Positions 1 to 5,450 are shown, counted from the stretch's first letter. The stretch: DNA of 5,558 bases from a bacterium (GCA_028711675.1 JAQTRT010000210.1:1-5558), one strand, 5' to 3'. Notes: a model not told the origin generated them from the sequence alone. Made by a program: numbers and translations.

Positions 1-99
1 ATCGAATCCGTGTTCAAGGCCTTCAGCAAGGCCGTGAAAGAAGCCGTGACCGTGAACAAGAACATCAAAGGAGTGATGTCAACGAAAAATGTCATCTAA
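1..99 (+). CDS. hisB: Imidazoleglycerol-phosphate dehydratase, C-terminal end (partial)
   Basis: Only the last 32 codons are present, read in frame 1 to the TAA at 97-99. HisB dehydrates imidazole-glycerol phosphate to imidazole-acetol phosphate in cytoplasmic histidine synthesis. The visible tail starts IESVFKAFSKAVKEAV and ends GVMSTKNVI, which matches the usual HisB ending: a helix of the form ESxFKAxAxAL, then a G-V-x-S-T-K-x-x stop. The catalytic metal-binding histidines lie upstream of the window, so the call rests on this tail and on hisH and hisA following directly. The gene overlaps hisH by 11 bp (89-99), which points to one transcript and translational coupling. Whether the complete protein is a fusion with histidinol phosphatase cannot be seen. 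Confidence 0.85.
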   Translation: MESVFKAFSKAVKEAVTVNKNIKGVMSTKNVI

Positions 100-724
100 G
101 AAACTTGTTATCATCGACTATAAAATGGGAAACCTGGGCAGCGTGTATAACGCTTTCAGGTTCTTGAAACATAACGTAGAGATCTCTGATTCCCCTCAAA
201 AGCTTATGGACTGCGACGGTATGGTCCTTCCGGGCGTGGGTGCTTTCGGCGATGCCATGAAGAACCTGAACCGGTCCTCCCTGGCCGATACCATCAGGTC
301 GGAGATAAAAAAAGGAAAACCGTACCTGGGTATATGCCTGGGATATCAGATGCTTTTCGAATCCAGCGAGGAGGACAGGGATATCAAAGGCCTGGGCGTG
401 TTGAAAGGCGGGGTCGTCAGGTTCAGGACCGATAATTTAAAAGTACCCCATATCGGCTGGAACCAGATCAAGATACAGAAAGAGAGCATGATACTGAAAG
501 AGATCGGCGATAATTCATACTTGTATTTTGTCCATTCCTATTATCCTGATCCGGAGGACGAGGACCTGGCCCTGACCAGGACGGAATACGGCGAAAGCTT
601 TGTCTCGGCCGTTGCGAAAGATAATATTTTTGCGTTCCAGTTCCATCCGGAGAAGAGCCAGGAATCAGGATTGAAGATATTAAAGAACTTTGGAGATATG
701 TGTGTACATCATACCGGCCATTGA
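89..724 (+). CDS. hisH: Imidazole glycerol phosphate synthase, glutamine amidotransferase subunit HisH
   Basis: HisH hydrolyses glutamine and channels the ammonia to HisF, which uses it to make imidazole-glycerol phosphate and AICAR. The 211-residue protein is of normal length for this class I (triad) amidotransferase. Visible signatures are the N-terminal IDYKMGNLGSV (9-19), the oxyanion-strand PGVGAFG (48-54), the nucleophile elbow GICLGYQMLFE with Cys83, VPHIGWN (119-125), FVHSYY (147-152), and FQFHPEKSQESG with His186 and Glu188 completing the Cys-His-Glu triad. The start is well fixed because an in-frame TGA at 74-76 lies just upstream and ATG 89 gives a standard N-terminus. A GGAG-type SD at 67-73 sits rather far away (15 nt), so translation may depend on coupling to hisB, which it overlaps by 11 bp. 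No hisF is present in the window. Confidence 0.97.
   Translation: MSSKKLVIIDYKMGNLGSVYNAFRFLKHNVEISDSPQKLMDCDGMVLPGVGAFGDAMKNLNRSSLADTIRSEIKKGKPYLGICLGYQMLFESSEEDRDIKGLGVLKGGVVRFRTDNLKVPHIGWNQIKIQKESMILKEIGDNSYLYFVHSYYPDPEDEDLALTRTEYGESFVSAVAKDNIFAFQFHPEKSQESGLKILKNFGDMCVHHTGH
692..695 (+). promoter_or_regulatory. Ribosome binding site that decides the hisA start
   Basis: GGAG lies 6 nt before GTG 702, inside the end of hisH. This supports GTG 702 over the in-frame TTG at 690, which would itself overlap the SD. The ATG at 698 is in the hisH frame and is not a hisA start. Confidence 0.65.
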
Positions 725-1463
725 TATCAAGGAAGGCAGATGCGTCCGGCTCCTGAAAGGGGATTTTCAGCAGAGCAAGGTTTATCACGAGGACCCTGTT
801 TCAGCAGCCAGGACCTTCGAGGAAGCGGGCGCCCGGCTCATACATGTTGTGGACCTGGACGGCGCCCGGACAGGCCAGCCGGCCAACTTTGATGTCATTA
901 AAAAGATCAGGCAGGCTGTCCGGACCGATCTTGAAGTGGGCGGCGGCATCCGGACAAAAGAGAGTATTCAAAGATATCTCGATGCCGGGATCAAACGGAT
1001 CATTCTGGGCACTTCAATCGCTGAGGATGTCGGTTTTTTTGACAAGATAAGAGAGTATATCAGCTCTGTCATCATCTCCCTTGACCTGAAGCACGGGAAA
1101 TTAAGCACAAGGGGCTGGCTCAGGGAAACCGGTATTAATTACCGGGATTTCATCCGGACCATGCTGAAGCAGGGGGTACGGGAGGCTGTTATCACGGACA
1201 TCAGCAGGGACGGCACACTGGAAGGACCGAACATCGGCTTGTATAAGGAGATAGCCGAGACCTTCCCGGACCTGGAAGTGATCGTCTCCGGAGGTATGAG
1301 CAGGCTGGCGGACGTGGAACAGGTCCTTTCTTTAAAGAAAAAGAACATCAAGGGTATCATCATCGGCAAGGCTATTTATGAAAAGAAGATCAACCTGAAA
1401 GATGCATTGCTGCTGGCAGCAACATCGGGAATAGAAGGAGAACGGGACTGTCCCGGACGGTAA
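702..1463 (+). CDS. hisA: Phosphoribosylformimino-5-aminoimidazole carboxamide ribotide isomerase HisA
   Basis: HisA carries out the Amadori rearrangement of ProFAR to PRFAR, the substrate of the HisH-HisF synthase. From GTG 702 the protein is 253 residues, close to or slightly above the usual ~240-250. It begins MYIIPAIDIKEGRCVRL, the classic HisA opening, placing catalytic Asp at residue 8 exactly as in the family. IIPAID separates it from HisF, which has IPCLDV. Further beta/alpha-barrel landmarks are VDLDGA (about 51-56), phosphate-binding GGGIR (80-84), ISLDLKHG with the second catalytic Asp at about 128, TDISRDGTLEGPN (about 165-177) and the second phosphate loop VSGGM (about 195-199). 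An in-frame TTG at 690 would add four residues but fits the family less well. The gene overlaps hisH by 23 bp. It is the last his gene here; a convergent gene follows after 50 bp. Confidence 0.96.
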   Translation: MYIIPAIDIKEGRCVRLLKGDFQQSKVYHEDPVSAARTFEEAGARLIHVVDLDGARTGQPANFDVIKKIRQAVRTDLEVGGGIRTKESIQRYLDAGIKRIILGTSIAEDVGFFDKIREYISSVIISLDLKHGKLSTRGWLRETGINYRDFIRTMLKQGVREAVITDISRDGTLEGPNIGLYKEIAETFPDLEVIVSGGMSRLADVEQVLSLKKKNIKGIIIGKAIYEKKINLKDALLLAATSGIEGERDCPGR

Positions 1464-1493
1464 AGGTCCGGTTACTAATCCGGCAATCCCGTT
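1441..1493. terminator. Inverted repeat between convergent genes, possible terminator
   Basis: A 7-bp perfect outer stem (AACGGGA 1441-1447 with TCCCGTT 1487-1493) encloses a 6-bp inner stem (CCGGAC 1453-1458 with GTCCGG 1466-1471, 7-nt loop). It covers the end of hisA and the gap to the convergent gene. On the plus strand a pyrimidine-rich stretch follows, with a T6 run at 1510-1515, but the T-run is 16 nt away, so it is not a textbook intrinsic terminator. Position between convergent genes makes a transcription-ending role the simplest reading. Confidence 0.4.
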
Positions 1494-1513
1494 ATCCTTA
1501 TTCTGTTCCTTTT

Positions 1514-2197
1514 TTACAGCAGGATCTTCACCGACGCAAGAATAAAGAGATTATTAAAGCCCAGGCTCACATCATCCATGCTCTCGGCGCTGTTCAGGTT
1601 CAGCTGGTATCTTACTTCAGGTTCAATGGCAAATCCTTTAGCCAGGTCCACTTTAGCTCCAAGATTCAGCATGATGCCAAAGACCAGTCCGGAAGAAGCG
1701 TCTTCCCCTACATTCATATCCGTGGATGAAAGAGTAAACTGCGGGACAAGCCCGAATCCGGCAAAAGGCTCTATCCCGAAATCCTCAACCGTGTTGAAAC
1801 GCATGAAGTAATACTTTCCGATAAAGGATATGGCCAGGTAATCGTATGTGCAGCTTATTAAGCTGGTTTCACTGGGGACCTCGCCTGTCAATGGATCAAC
1901 GCCGCTGCCACTCGGTTGGGTAATAGTAATATCGGCGGTCATGTCCCTGATCGCGATATCCAGGTCCAGGCCGATCTTCAGGTTGTTCAGGTAGATCAGG
2001 TACTGGAAAACAAGTCCCATTTCCATAGTCGAAACGCCGTCCAATTCGACAGTAGTATTGGCTGTATCCGGTGTGTCGTAGGACGGTGAATTATTGTTGA
2101 ACCCGAAAAAATATCCGAAAGAGAATGGATTTTCCCCGAATACCGGGGTTAATGCCAGAGAAAGAAGTAATATACTGATTGATAACTTGCGTTTCAT
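1514..2197 (-). CDS. Secreted protein, predicted outer-membrane beta-barrel
   Basis: The 227-residue protein has a clear Sec signal peptide: basic MKRK, hydrophobic stretch ILLLSLAL, probable signal peptidase I cleavage near residue 21 (VFG followed by EN). The mature part alternates polar and hydrophobic residues in short strand-like stretches, including EMGLVFQYLIYL (59-70), KIGLDLDIAIRDM (74-86), YLAISFIGKYYFM (120-132), IEPFAGFGLVPQFTL (142-156), SGLVFGIMLNLGAKVDL (169-185), FAIEPEVRYQLNL (189-201) and a final NNLFILASVKILL. The glycine and aromatic pattern suggests a small eight- to ten-stranded barrel of the OmpW/OMP_b-brl kind, with polar loops such as 95-112. It does not end in the usual aromatic residue, and no family motif is certain. 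SD GGAGG lies at 2206-2202, 4 nt before ATG. It is third in a run of three minus-strand envelope genes, separated from the second by a 92-bp gap holding a large inverted repeat. Confidence 0.7.
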   Translation of the reverse strand: MKRKLSISILLLSLALTPVFGENPFSFGYFFGFNNNSPSYDTPDTANTTVELDGVSTMEMGLVFQYLIYLNNLKIGLDLDIAIRDMTADITITQPSGSGVDPLTGEVPSETSLISCTYDYLAISFIGKYYFMRFNTVEDFGIEPFAGFGLVPQFTLSSTDMNVGEDASSGLVFGIMLNLGAKVDLAKGFAIEPEVRYQLNLNSAESMDDVSLGFNNLFILASVKILL

Positions 2198-2229
2198 AGA
2201 ACCTCCATAATTGAAAGATATAGAAGAGA

Positions 2230-2279
2230 ATATGGGGAAAGTCCCGGTTTATTTTTTAAAACCGTAACGATCCCCATAT
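2230..2279. repeat. Two-tier intergenic inverted repeat
   Basis: A perfect 9-bp outer stem (ATATGGGGA 2230-2238 with TCCCCATAT 2271-2279) encloses a 6-bp inner stem (CGGTTT 2245-2250 with AAACCG 2259-2264) around an AT-rich 8-nt loop. It lies downstream of the Bor-like lipoprotein gene and upstream of the barrel gene, both on the minus strand. In minus-strand RNA no U-tract follows, so it could be an RNA stabiliser, a partial terminator, or a leader element of the barrel gene. Confidence 0.55.
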
Positions 2280-2289
2280 CGATCAAACG

Positions 2290-2586
2290 CTATTTTGTAA
2301 CGGTTACGGTCCTGGATTGGATAGTAACGATACTTGTGAACATACTGAGGATAACATCCACTACACTCTGCTGGGTCTGGATCTCATAATCACTGGCATT
2401 ACCGGCCATCTCCTTGGAATTCACTTCGTTCAGGGGCACAAGGCCGAAAAGGATGTACCATTGTCTTCCTGTCACTTCCTCGTTCGACTTCGGGCCGCTG
2501 CCGATCACATGACGGTTTGTCGTGCATCCCGTGAAAGCGATAACGAACATCAGGAGCATTAGAATACAGAGAGTCTTTCGGGTCAT
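2290..2586 (-). CDS. Small Bor/TRL-like lipoprotein
   Basis: The 98-residue protein carries a lipoprotein signal: MTRK, hydrophobic ILMLLMFVIAF, then lipobox FTGC with lipidated Cys21 followed by TTN. The mature ~78 residues read like the compact Bor/TRL-like lipoprotein fold: a WYILFGLVPLNEV segment (43-55), then YEIQTQQSVVDVILSMFTS (67-85) and a final beta stretch SRTVTVTK. From memory, Bor (phage lambda serum-resistance lipoprotein) shares the order aromatic-x-G-L-V-P, a Val/Asp segment, T-Q-Q-S/T-F and a terminal T-x-x-V-x-V strand. The match is one of pattern, not proven homology. An ideal SD (AAGGAGG, 2601-2595) lies 8 nt before ATG. The gene starts 23 bp after the preceding lipoprotein gene, so the two are probably co-transcribed. 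Function is unknown; an envelope-stress or surface role is only a guess. Confidence 0.75.
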   Translation of the reverse strand: MTRKTLCILMLLMFVIAFTGCTTNRHVIGSGPKSNEEVTGRQWYILFGLVPLNEVNSKEMAGNASDYEIQTQQSVVDVILSMFTSIVTIQSRTVTVTK

Positions 2587-2609
2587 AAACAGAACCTCCT
2601 TGATTAAAA

Positions 2610-3176
2610 TTATATTAAAGAAATTGAACCGATGGAAGATTCAATTGCCTTAATTTCTTTTTTATAAGCCTGCAGTGAGAGGACATAGTCCAGTTCTATG
2701 ACAGTATTTTCCCTGTCCGTGAAAAGGAGCTTGACAGTAATGACCTTGTCGTTCCATATCTGGAACTGATGGATCTGAATGTTCTCCTTGTAAAAGCTCC
2801 CGAAACGCACGGTAGAACCCGGGGATGATCCGGGAAGTTCTTTCTGGTAACGGTCCTTGATCTCTTTTATCTTTTCCTTTTTTAAGAAACGGGATATCAT
2901 GCAGAAGCTTGTTCTGTCCCTGTTATAATAAAACCGGAGCGGTCTTATCTTCTCCGCCGGGCCGGGCTTTATTTTTTTATTGATGAGGGAGAATTCTTCC
3001 TGTGAGATGGAGGACCAGCCTGCAGGCATATAGAGCTTCACGCCTGCCTGAAAGTTCTCGTATGATTCGCCTAAAAGCGCAGGATCGATCCTGAAAGAAA
3101 CCTCGTCCCTTGCGCAAGCGAAAAGAACGAGAACGAGCAGATAAGAATAGTTGAACCTGAATGATCGACCCACCAT
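2610..3176 (-). CDS. Predicted lipoprotein of unknown function
   Basis: I prefer ATG 3176 (188 residues) to the longer frame opening at 3254. It has a good SD (AGGAAGGGG just upstream), puts a signal sequence at the N-terminus, and leaves the probable promoter (3217-3244) upstream of the gene. The signal is SYLLVLVLFAC, with lipobox LFAC and Cys21. The mature domain has GVKLYMPAGWSSI (45-57), a basic Lys-rich helix (99-112), FGSFYKENIQIHQFQIW (125-141), KVITVKLLFTD (144-154) and a closing helix ending AIESSIGSI (178-186). The opening MPxGW and the end ESSIxSI resemble the alpha/beta PsbP/Mog1-type fold of some bacterial lipoproteins, but I cannot name a family. It is the first gene of the minus-strand run, with the Bor-like lipoprotein 23 bp downstream. 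Confidence 0.7.
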   Translation of the reverse strand: MVGRSFRFNYSYLLVLVLFACARDEVSFRIDPALLGESYENFQAGVKLYMPAGWSSISQEEFSLINKKIKPGPAEKIRPLRFYYNRDRTSFCMISRFLKKEKIKEIKDRYQKELPGSSPGSTVRFGSFYKENIQIHQFQIWNDKVITVKLLFTDRENTVIELDYVLSLQAYKKEIKAIESSIGSISLI

Positions 3177-3216
3177 AGCCCCTTCCTGCGTTTTGATTAT
3201 TTTACTGTTTTTACCA

Positions 3217-3244
3217 TTAATAGGTTTTTTTAATTTAAAGTCAA
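3217..3244 (-). promoter_or_regulatory. Probable sigma70-type promoter for the minus-strand lipoprotein genes
   Basis: Read on the minus strand: TTGACT (3244-3239), a 16-bp spacer, then TATTAA (3222-3217). It would start transcripts near 3210, about 34 nt before ATG 3176. This fits the short form of the lipoprotein and would exclude an earlier start at 3254. The -10 matches consensus at only four of six bases. Confidence 0.45.
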
Positions 3245-3268
3245 GCTTAATCATCGTTCAATGAGCTT

Positions 3269-3322
3269 ATTCCGGTTTACCGGGTCCTGAAAGAGCAAAA
3301 CGGGACCCTGTCCTTCCGGAAT
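3269..3322. repeat. Two-tier inverted repeat between divergent promoters
   Basis: Outer perfect 7-bp arms ATTCCGG (3269-3275) and CCGGAAT (3316-3322) enclose an 8-bp inner stem, 3282-3289 with 3301-3308, containing one G-T pair (GGGTCC with GGACCC at its core) and an 11-nt A-rich loop. It lies 10 bp upstream of the plus-strand -35 and 24 bp from the minus-strand -35. No gene reads into it from either side, which argues against a terminator and for a protein-binding or structural element. Confidence 0.55.
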
Positions 3323-3332
3323 TGTAAAGGGC

Positions 3333-3360
3333 TTGACATTTTATTTTTTTATATTATTCT
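3333..3360 (+). promoter_or_regulatory. Probable sigma70-type promoter for the membrane-protein pair
   Basis: A perfect TTGACA (3333-3338) is followed after 16 bp, mostly T-rich, by TATTCT (3355-3360). Transcription would begin near 3367, leaving a leader of roughly 46 nt before ATG 3413. The strong -35 outweighs the four-of-six -10. Confidence 0.6.
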
Positions 3361-3412
3361 GTAAAAGAAATTCACGGCGGGTTCTGAAAGAAGGTCATCC
3401 AGGAGGTGTCGT

Positions 3413-3814
3413 ATGCTCAGGTATATTATCGTAAGCATCATCAGCGGTTTCCTTTTCGGGACCATGGACGGCCTGATCAACGCCAATCCGTTCGCCCAAA
3501 AACTGTTCCTGTTCCTGAAGCCCGTAGCCAGGACATCCGTCAATGTCCCTGCCGGAATCATCATTGACCTGGTGTACGGTTTTGCCATGGCAGGGATCTT
3601 CATGACGCTCTACCAGGCTCTCCCCGGCCCTGCGGGACCGGTGAAAGGCATCAGTTTCGGCCTTATCGTCTGGTTCTTCCGTGTGGTCATGTATACCGCA
3701 TCCCAGTGGATGACGACGACCATGCCGGTCTCTGCCGTTCTTTATATCCTCCTGTCCGGTCTGGTTGAAATGGTCCTGCTGGGTATGCTGTACGGTGTTA
3801 CATTAAAAATCTGA
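3413..3814 (+). CDS. Small integral membrane protein, unknown function
   Basis: The 133-residue protein has four likely membrane segments: 2-18 (RYIIVSIISGFLFGTM), about 46-67 (PAGIIIDLVYGFAMAGIFMTLY), about 79-98 (GISFGLIVWFFRVVMYTASQ) and about 107-129. Polar or charged residues sit within or next to these segments: D19 after TM1, D52 in TM2, R90 in TM3 and E119 in TM4. Between TM1 and TM2 is a loop with GLINANPFAQK and a KPVAR segment. TM3 is followed by SQWMTTTMP. Such residues could line a pore or interface, but I do not recognise the family and assign no substrate. The start is firm: AGGAGGT (3401-3407) lies 5 nt before ATG. It is first in a likely two-gene unit, with the next small membrane protein 42 bp downstream, behind the promoter at 3333-3360. 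Confidence 0.75.
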   Translation: MLRYIIVSIISGFLFGTMDGLINANPFAQKLFLFLKPVARTSVNVPAGIIIDLVYGFAMAGIFMTLYQALPGPAGPVKGISFGLIVWFFRVVMYTASQWMTTTMPVSAVLYILLSGLVEMVLLGMLYGVTLKI

Positions 3815-3856
3815 ATTTACACCCGGGCATGAAGGGGAAAATATGAGGTACGTAAA

Positions 3857-4162
3857 ATGATCTTCCATCCGTGGTCCCTCCTTTTCTTTGTTTTTTTTAT
3901 CATATTCCCGATGACTGCCGTATGCACAACCAGAAATTTACATCCGGGAACAAGGCTTTACCAATACATCAAAGAACATCCAAGGGTGAAATTTGCGGTT
4001 TTCATCCTGTGTCTTCTCCTGATCCTTCTGACCGTTCTGTTTATTTTTTTACAGATGGATCAGGTCCTTTCTTTTTTTCACGGCAGCGCCAGGTCCAGGT
4101 TCTTCCCTCTGGTGGCCCTGATCTTTTACGGTATTATTATTTACCGGCTGTTCCGGATGTAA
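3857..4162 (+). CDS. Small integral membrane protein, unknown function
   Basis: The 101-residue protein has three predicted membrane segments: about 7-24 (SLLFFVFFIIFPMTAVC), 45-66 (KFAVFILCLLLILLTVLFIFLQ) and 82-98 (FFPLVALIFYGIIIYRL). Short basic connectors (TTRNLHPGTRLYQYIKEHPRVK and HGSARSR) would be cytoplasmic by the positive-inside rule, although both cannot be on the same side with three simple helices. It is very rich in Phe, Ile and Leu. SD GAGG (3845-3848) is 8 nt before ATG. An overlapping open frame from GTG 3871 to 4179 lacks an SD and membrane pattern and is rejected. It is probably co-transcribed with the preceding membrane protein. No family was recognised. Confidence 0.65.
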   Translation: MIFHPWSLLFFVFFIIFPMTAVCTTRNLHPGTRLYQYIKEHPRVKFAVFILCLLLILLTVLFIFLQMDQVLSFFHGSARSRFFPLVALIFYGIIIYRLFRM

Positions 4163-4214
4163 GACCCCCTTCACTTTAATTGTTCAACAGGATCCTCCTT
4201 CCTTTAAAATATGA

Positions 4215-4242
4215 TTGACTTTATTATTGAATCGGATAAAAT
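4215..4242 (+). promoter_or_regulatory. Probable sigma70-type promoter for nagA
   Basis: TTGACT (4215-4220), a 16-bp spacer and TAAAAT (4237-4242) give five of six matches in each box. The start would be near 4249, about 40 nt before the nagA ATG. It is the strongest promoter candidate in the window. Confidence 0.6.
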
Positions 4243-4268
4243 AAAAATGACATGCCTCGCGATCCGAT
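4231..4268. promoter_or_regulatory. Possible operator overlapping the nagA promoter
   Basis: ATCGGAT (4231-4237) is repeated in inverted form as ATCCGAT (4262-4268), 24 bp apart, one arm touching the -10 and the other in the leader. A repressor could use it, or the arms could pair in RNA. A 7-bp repeat at this spacing can arise by chance. Confidence 0.25.
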
Positions 4269-4289
4269 GCAATATCCAGGGAGAGCGGA

Positions 4290-5450
4290 ATGAACCTGTT
4301 GATCCTGAATGCCCGATTGATCACTCCGGAAAGGATTTTAACCGGATACAGTCTCCTCATCGAAAAAACAAAGATCAAAAAGATCATGCCTCCGGGCCGG
4401 TCAGGCGGTTTAAAGAAAAAGGGATATATCCTGCTTGATGTCCGGGGGGATTATGTCGCGCCGGGTCTCATCGATATCCATATCCAGGGATATAAAGGCC
4501 ATGATGTATGGGAAAAAAGACCGTATTCTCCCCGGGATATGTCCAGGAAGCTTCTCCTGTCCGGCACCACTTCCTATCTGGCTACTACCCATTATGACGA
4601 AGGGGTGATCAATAATATCATCCGTTCCCTGCCGGGCCAGTCCCGTGAGGAATCCGAGATACTCGGTCTTCATCTGGAAGGCCCGTTCATCAATCCCCGC
4701 AGGCTTGGTATGATACCCGGACGGAGCATAAGGAAATTCAGCAGGGAATTTTTTTATGAACATATAGCTCCTGTGTCGAAGCGGATCAAGCTCATGACCA
4801 TAGCTCCTGAACTCGAGGGAGCGGCCGCGCTTATCAGGGAACTGAAGAGGTCCGGGACCTTTATCAGTATGGGCCATTCCAGAGCCGGTTACCAGGAGGC
4901 GATAGATGGCTTTAACCTGGGTATCAGCCAGGTGACCCATATCTTCAATGCCATGGAGCCTCTCCATCACCGCGAACCCAATGCCATTACAGCAGCCCTG
5001 CTGGATCCCAGGATCTATGTCCAGGTCATAGCTGACGGTATTCACCTCCATCCCGCGGTCCTGAACATGATCCTGAAATTGAAAGGGCCGGACAGGATTA
5101 TCCTGATAACCGATGCGGTCAAGGCCGCCGGCTTTAAAAAAGGTGTTTTTTTCAATGACGGCTTAAAGGTAAAGCTGGAGCATGGGGCTGTAAGGGGCCC
5201 GGACGGTTCGCTGGCAGGCAGCAGCCTGACGCTTCTGGAGGCTGTGAAGAACATGATGAAGTTCACTTCCGTGTCCCTGAAGGATGCTTTTAAAATGGCT
5301 ACTTTCGTGCCGGCCAGTTCCATCCGCATCCAGAAAAAAAAGGGGGAGATCAGCCCCGGTAAGGATGCTGACCTGATCATCCTGGACCATAATTTAAAAC
5401 TGAAAAAGGTGGTCAAATCCGGCGAGGTTTTTAATGTTAAAAAAAATTAG
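4290..5450 (+). CDS. nagA: N-acetylglucosamine-6-phosphate deacetylase
   Basis: NagA removes acetate from GlcNAc-6-phosphate to give glucosamine-6-phosphate, the first committed step of cytoplasmic GlcNAc use and peptidoglycan amino-sugar recycling. At 386 residues it is normal for this amidohydrolase-superfamily enzyme. Landmarks: PGLIDIHIQGYKGHDV (59-73), metal-binding Glu130 in HLEGPF (128-133), His196 in GHS, His217 in THIFNAM (216-222), the substrate loop HHREPNAITAALLD (226-239), ADGIHL with His252, catalytic Asp275 in ITDA, GSLAGSSLT (306-314) and the closing GEISPGKDADLIILD strand. The first motif is H-x-Q (His64, Gln66) where many relatives have H-x-H, which may alter metal number. 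SD AGGGAGAG (4278-4285) precedes ATG 4290. The N-terminal 55 residues form the usual small beta domain. The end overlaps the next gene by 17 bp. No nagB is in view. Confidence 0.93.
   Translation: MNLLILNARLITPERILTGYSLLIEKTKIKKIMPPGRSGGLKKKGYILLDVRGDYVAPGLIDIHIQGYKGHDVWEKRPYSPRDMSRKLLLSGTTSYLATTHYDEGVINNIIRSLPGQSREESEILGLHLEGPFINPRRLGMIPGRSIRKFSREFFYEHIAPVSKRIKLMTIAPELEGAAALIRELKRSGTFISMGHSRAGYQEAIDGFNLGISQVTHIFNAMEPLHHREPNAITAALLDPRIYVQVIADGIHLHPAVLNMILKLKGPDRIILITDAVKAAGFKKGVFFNDGLKVKLEHGAVRGPDGSLAGSSLTLLEAVKNMMKFTSVSLKDAFKMATFVPASSIRIQKKKGEISPGKDADLIILDHNLKLKKVVKSGEVFNVKKN

Noticed and set aside
305..316. A7 run in hisH as a frameshift site
   Set aside because: It encodes a normal Lys-Lys and the frame continues into conserved HisH sequence. 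There is no stimulatory structure.
690..701. TTG 690 as the start of hisA
   Set aside because: It would overlap its own SD. GTG 702 has GGAG at 6 nt and gives the standard MYIIPAID opening with Asp8.
468..788. 106-codon minus-strand frame across the hisH-hisA junction
   Set aside because: It is antisense to two firm genes, with low-complexity Ser/Arg-rich sequence and no family features.
2295..2306. GTAACGGTTAC short palindrome
   Set aside because: It encodes the Val-Thr-Val-Thr end of the small lipoprotein and is too short to treat as an independent site.
3177..3254. N-terminal extension of the minus-strand lipoprotein to 3254
   Set aside because: The extra 26 residues are basic and would push the signal sequence inward. 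The SD and the promoter candidate both favour ATG 3176.
3871..4179. 102-codon plus-strand frame overlapping the small membrane protein
   Set aside because: It starts with GTG, has no SD, and its composition looks like a frame shadow; the 3857 frame has an SD and clear membrane helices.
4184..4387. 67-codon minus-strand frame over the nagA promoter region
   Set aside because: It overlaps the nagA promoter and coding start, and has no recognisable domain or convincing start context.
4410..5051. 213-codon minus-strand open frame inside nagA
   Set aside because: It lies antisense to a well-conserved gene, has no recognisable domain, and is a typical shadow frame.
5439..5446. A8 run as a slippage site fusing NagA to the next protein
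   Set aside because: A fusion would bury the signal peptide inside the chain. Separate initiation at ATG 5434 with its own SD explains the overlap better.
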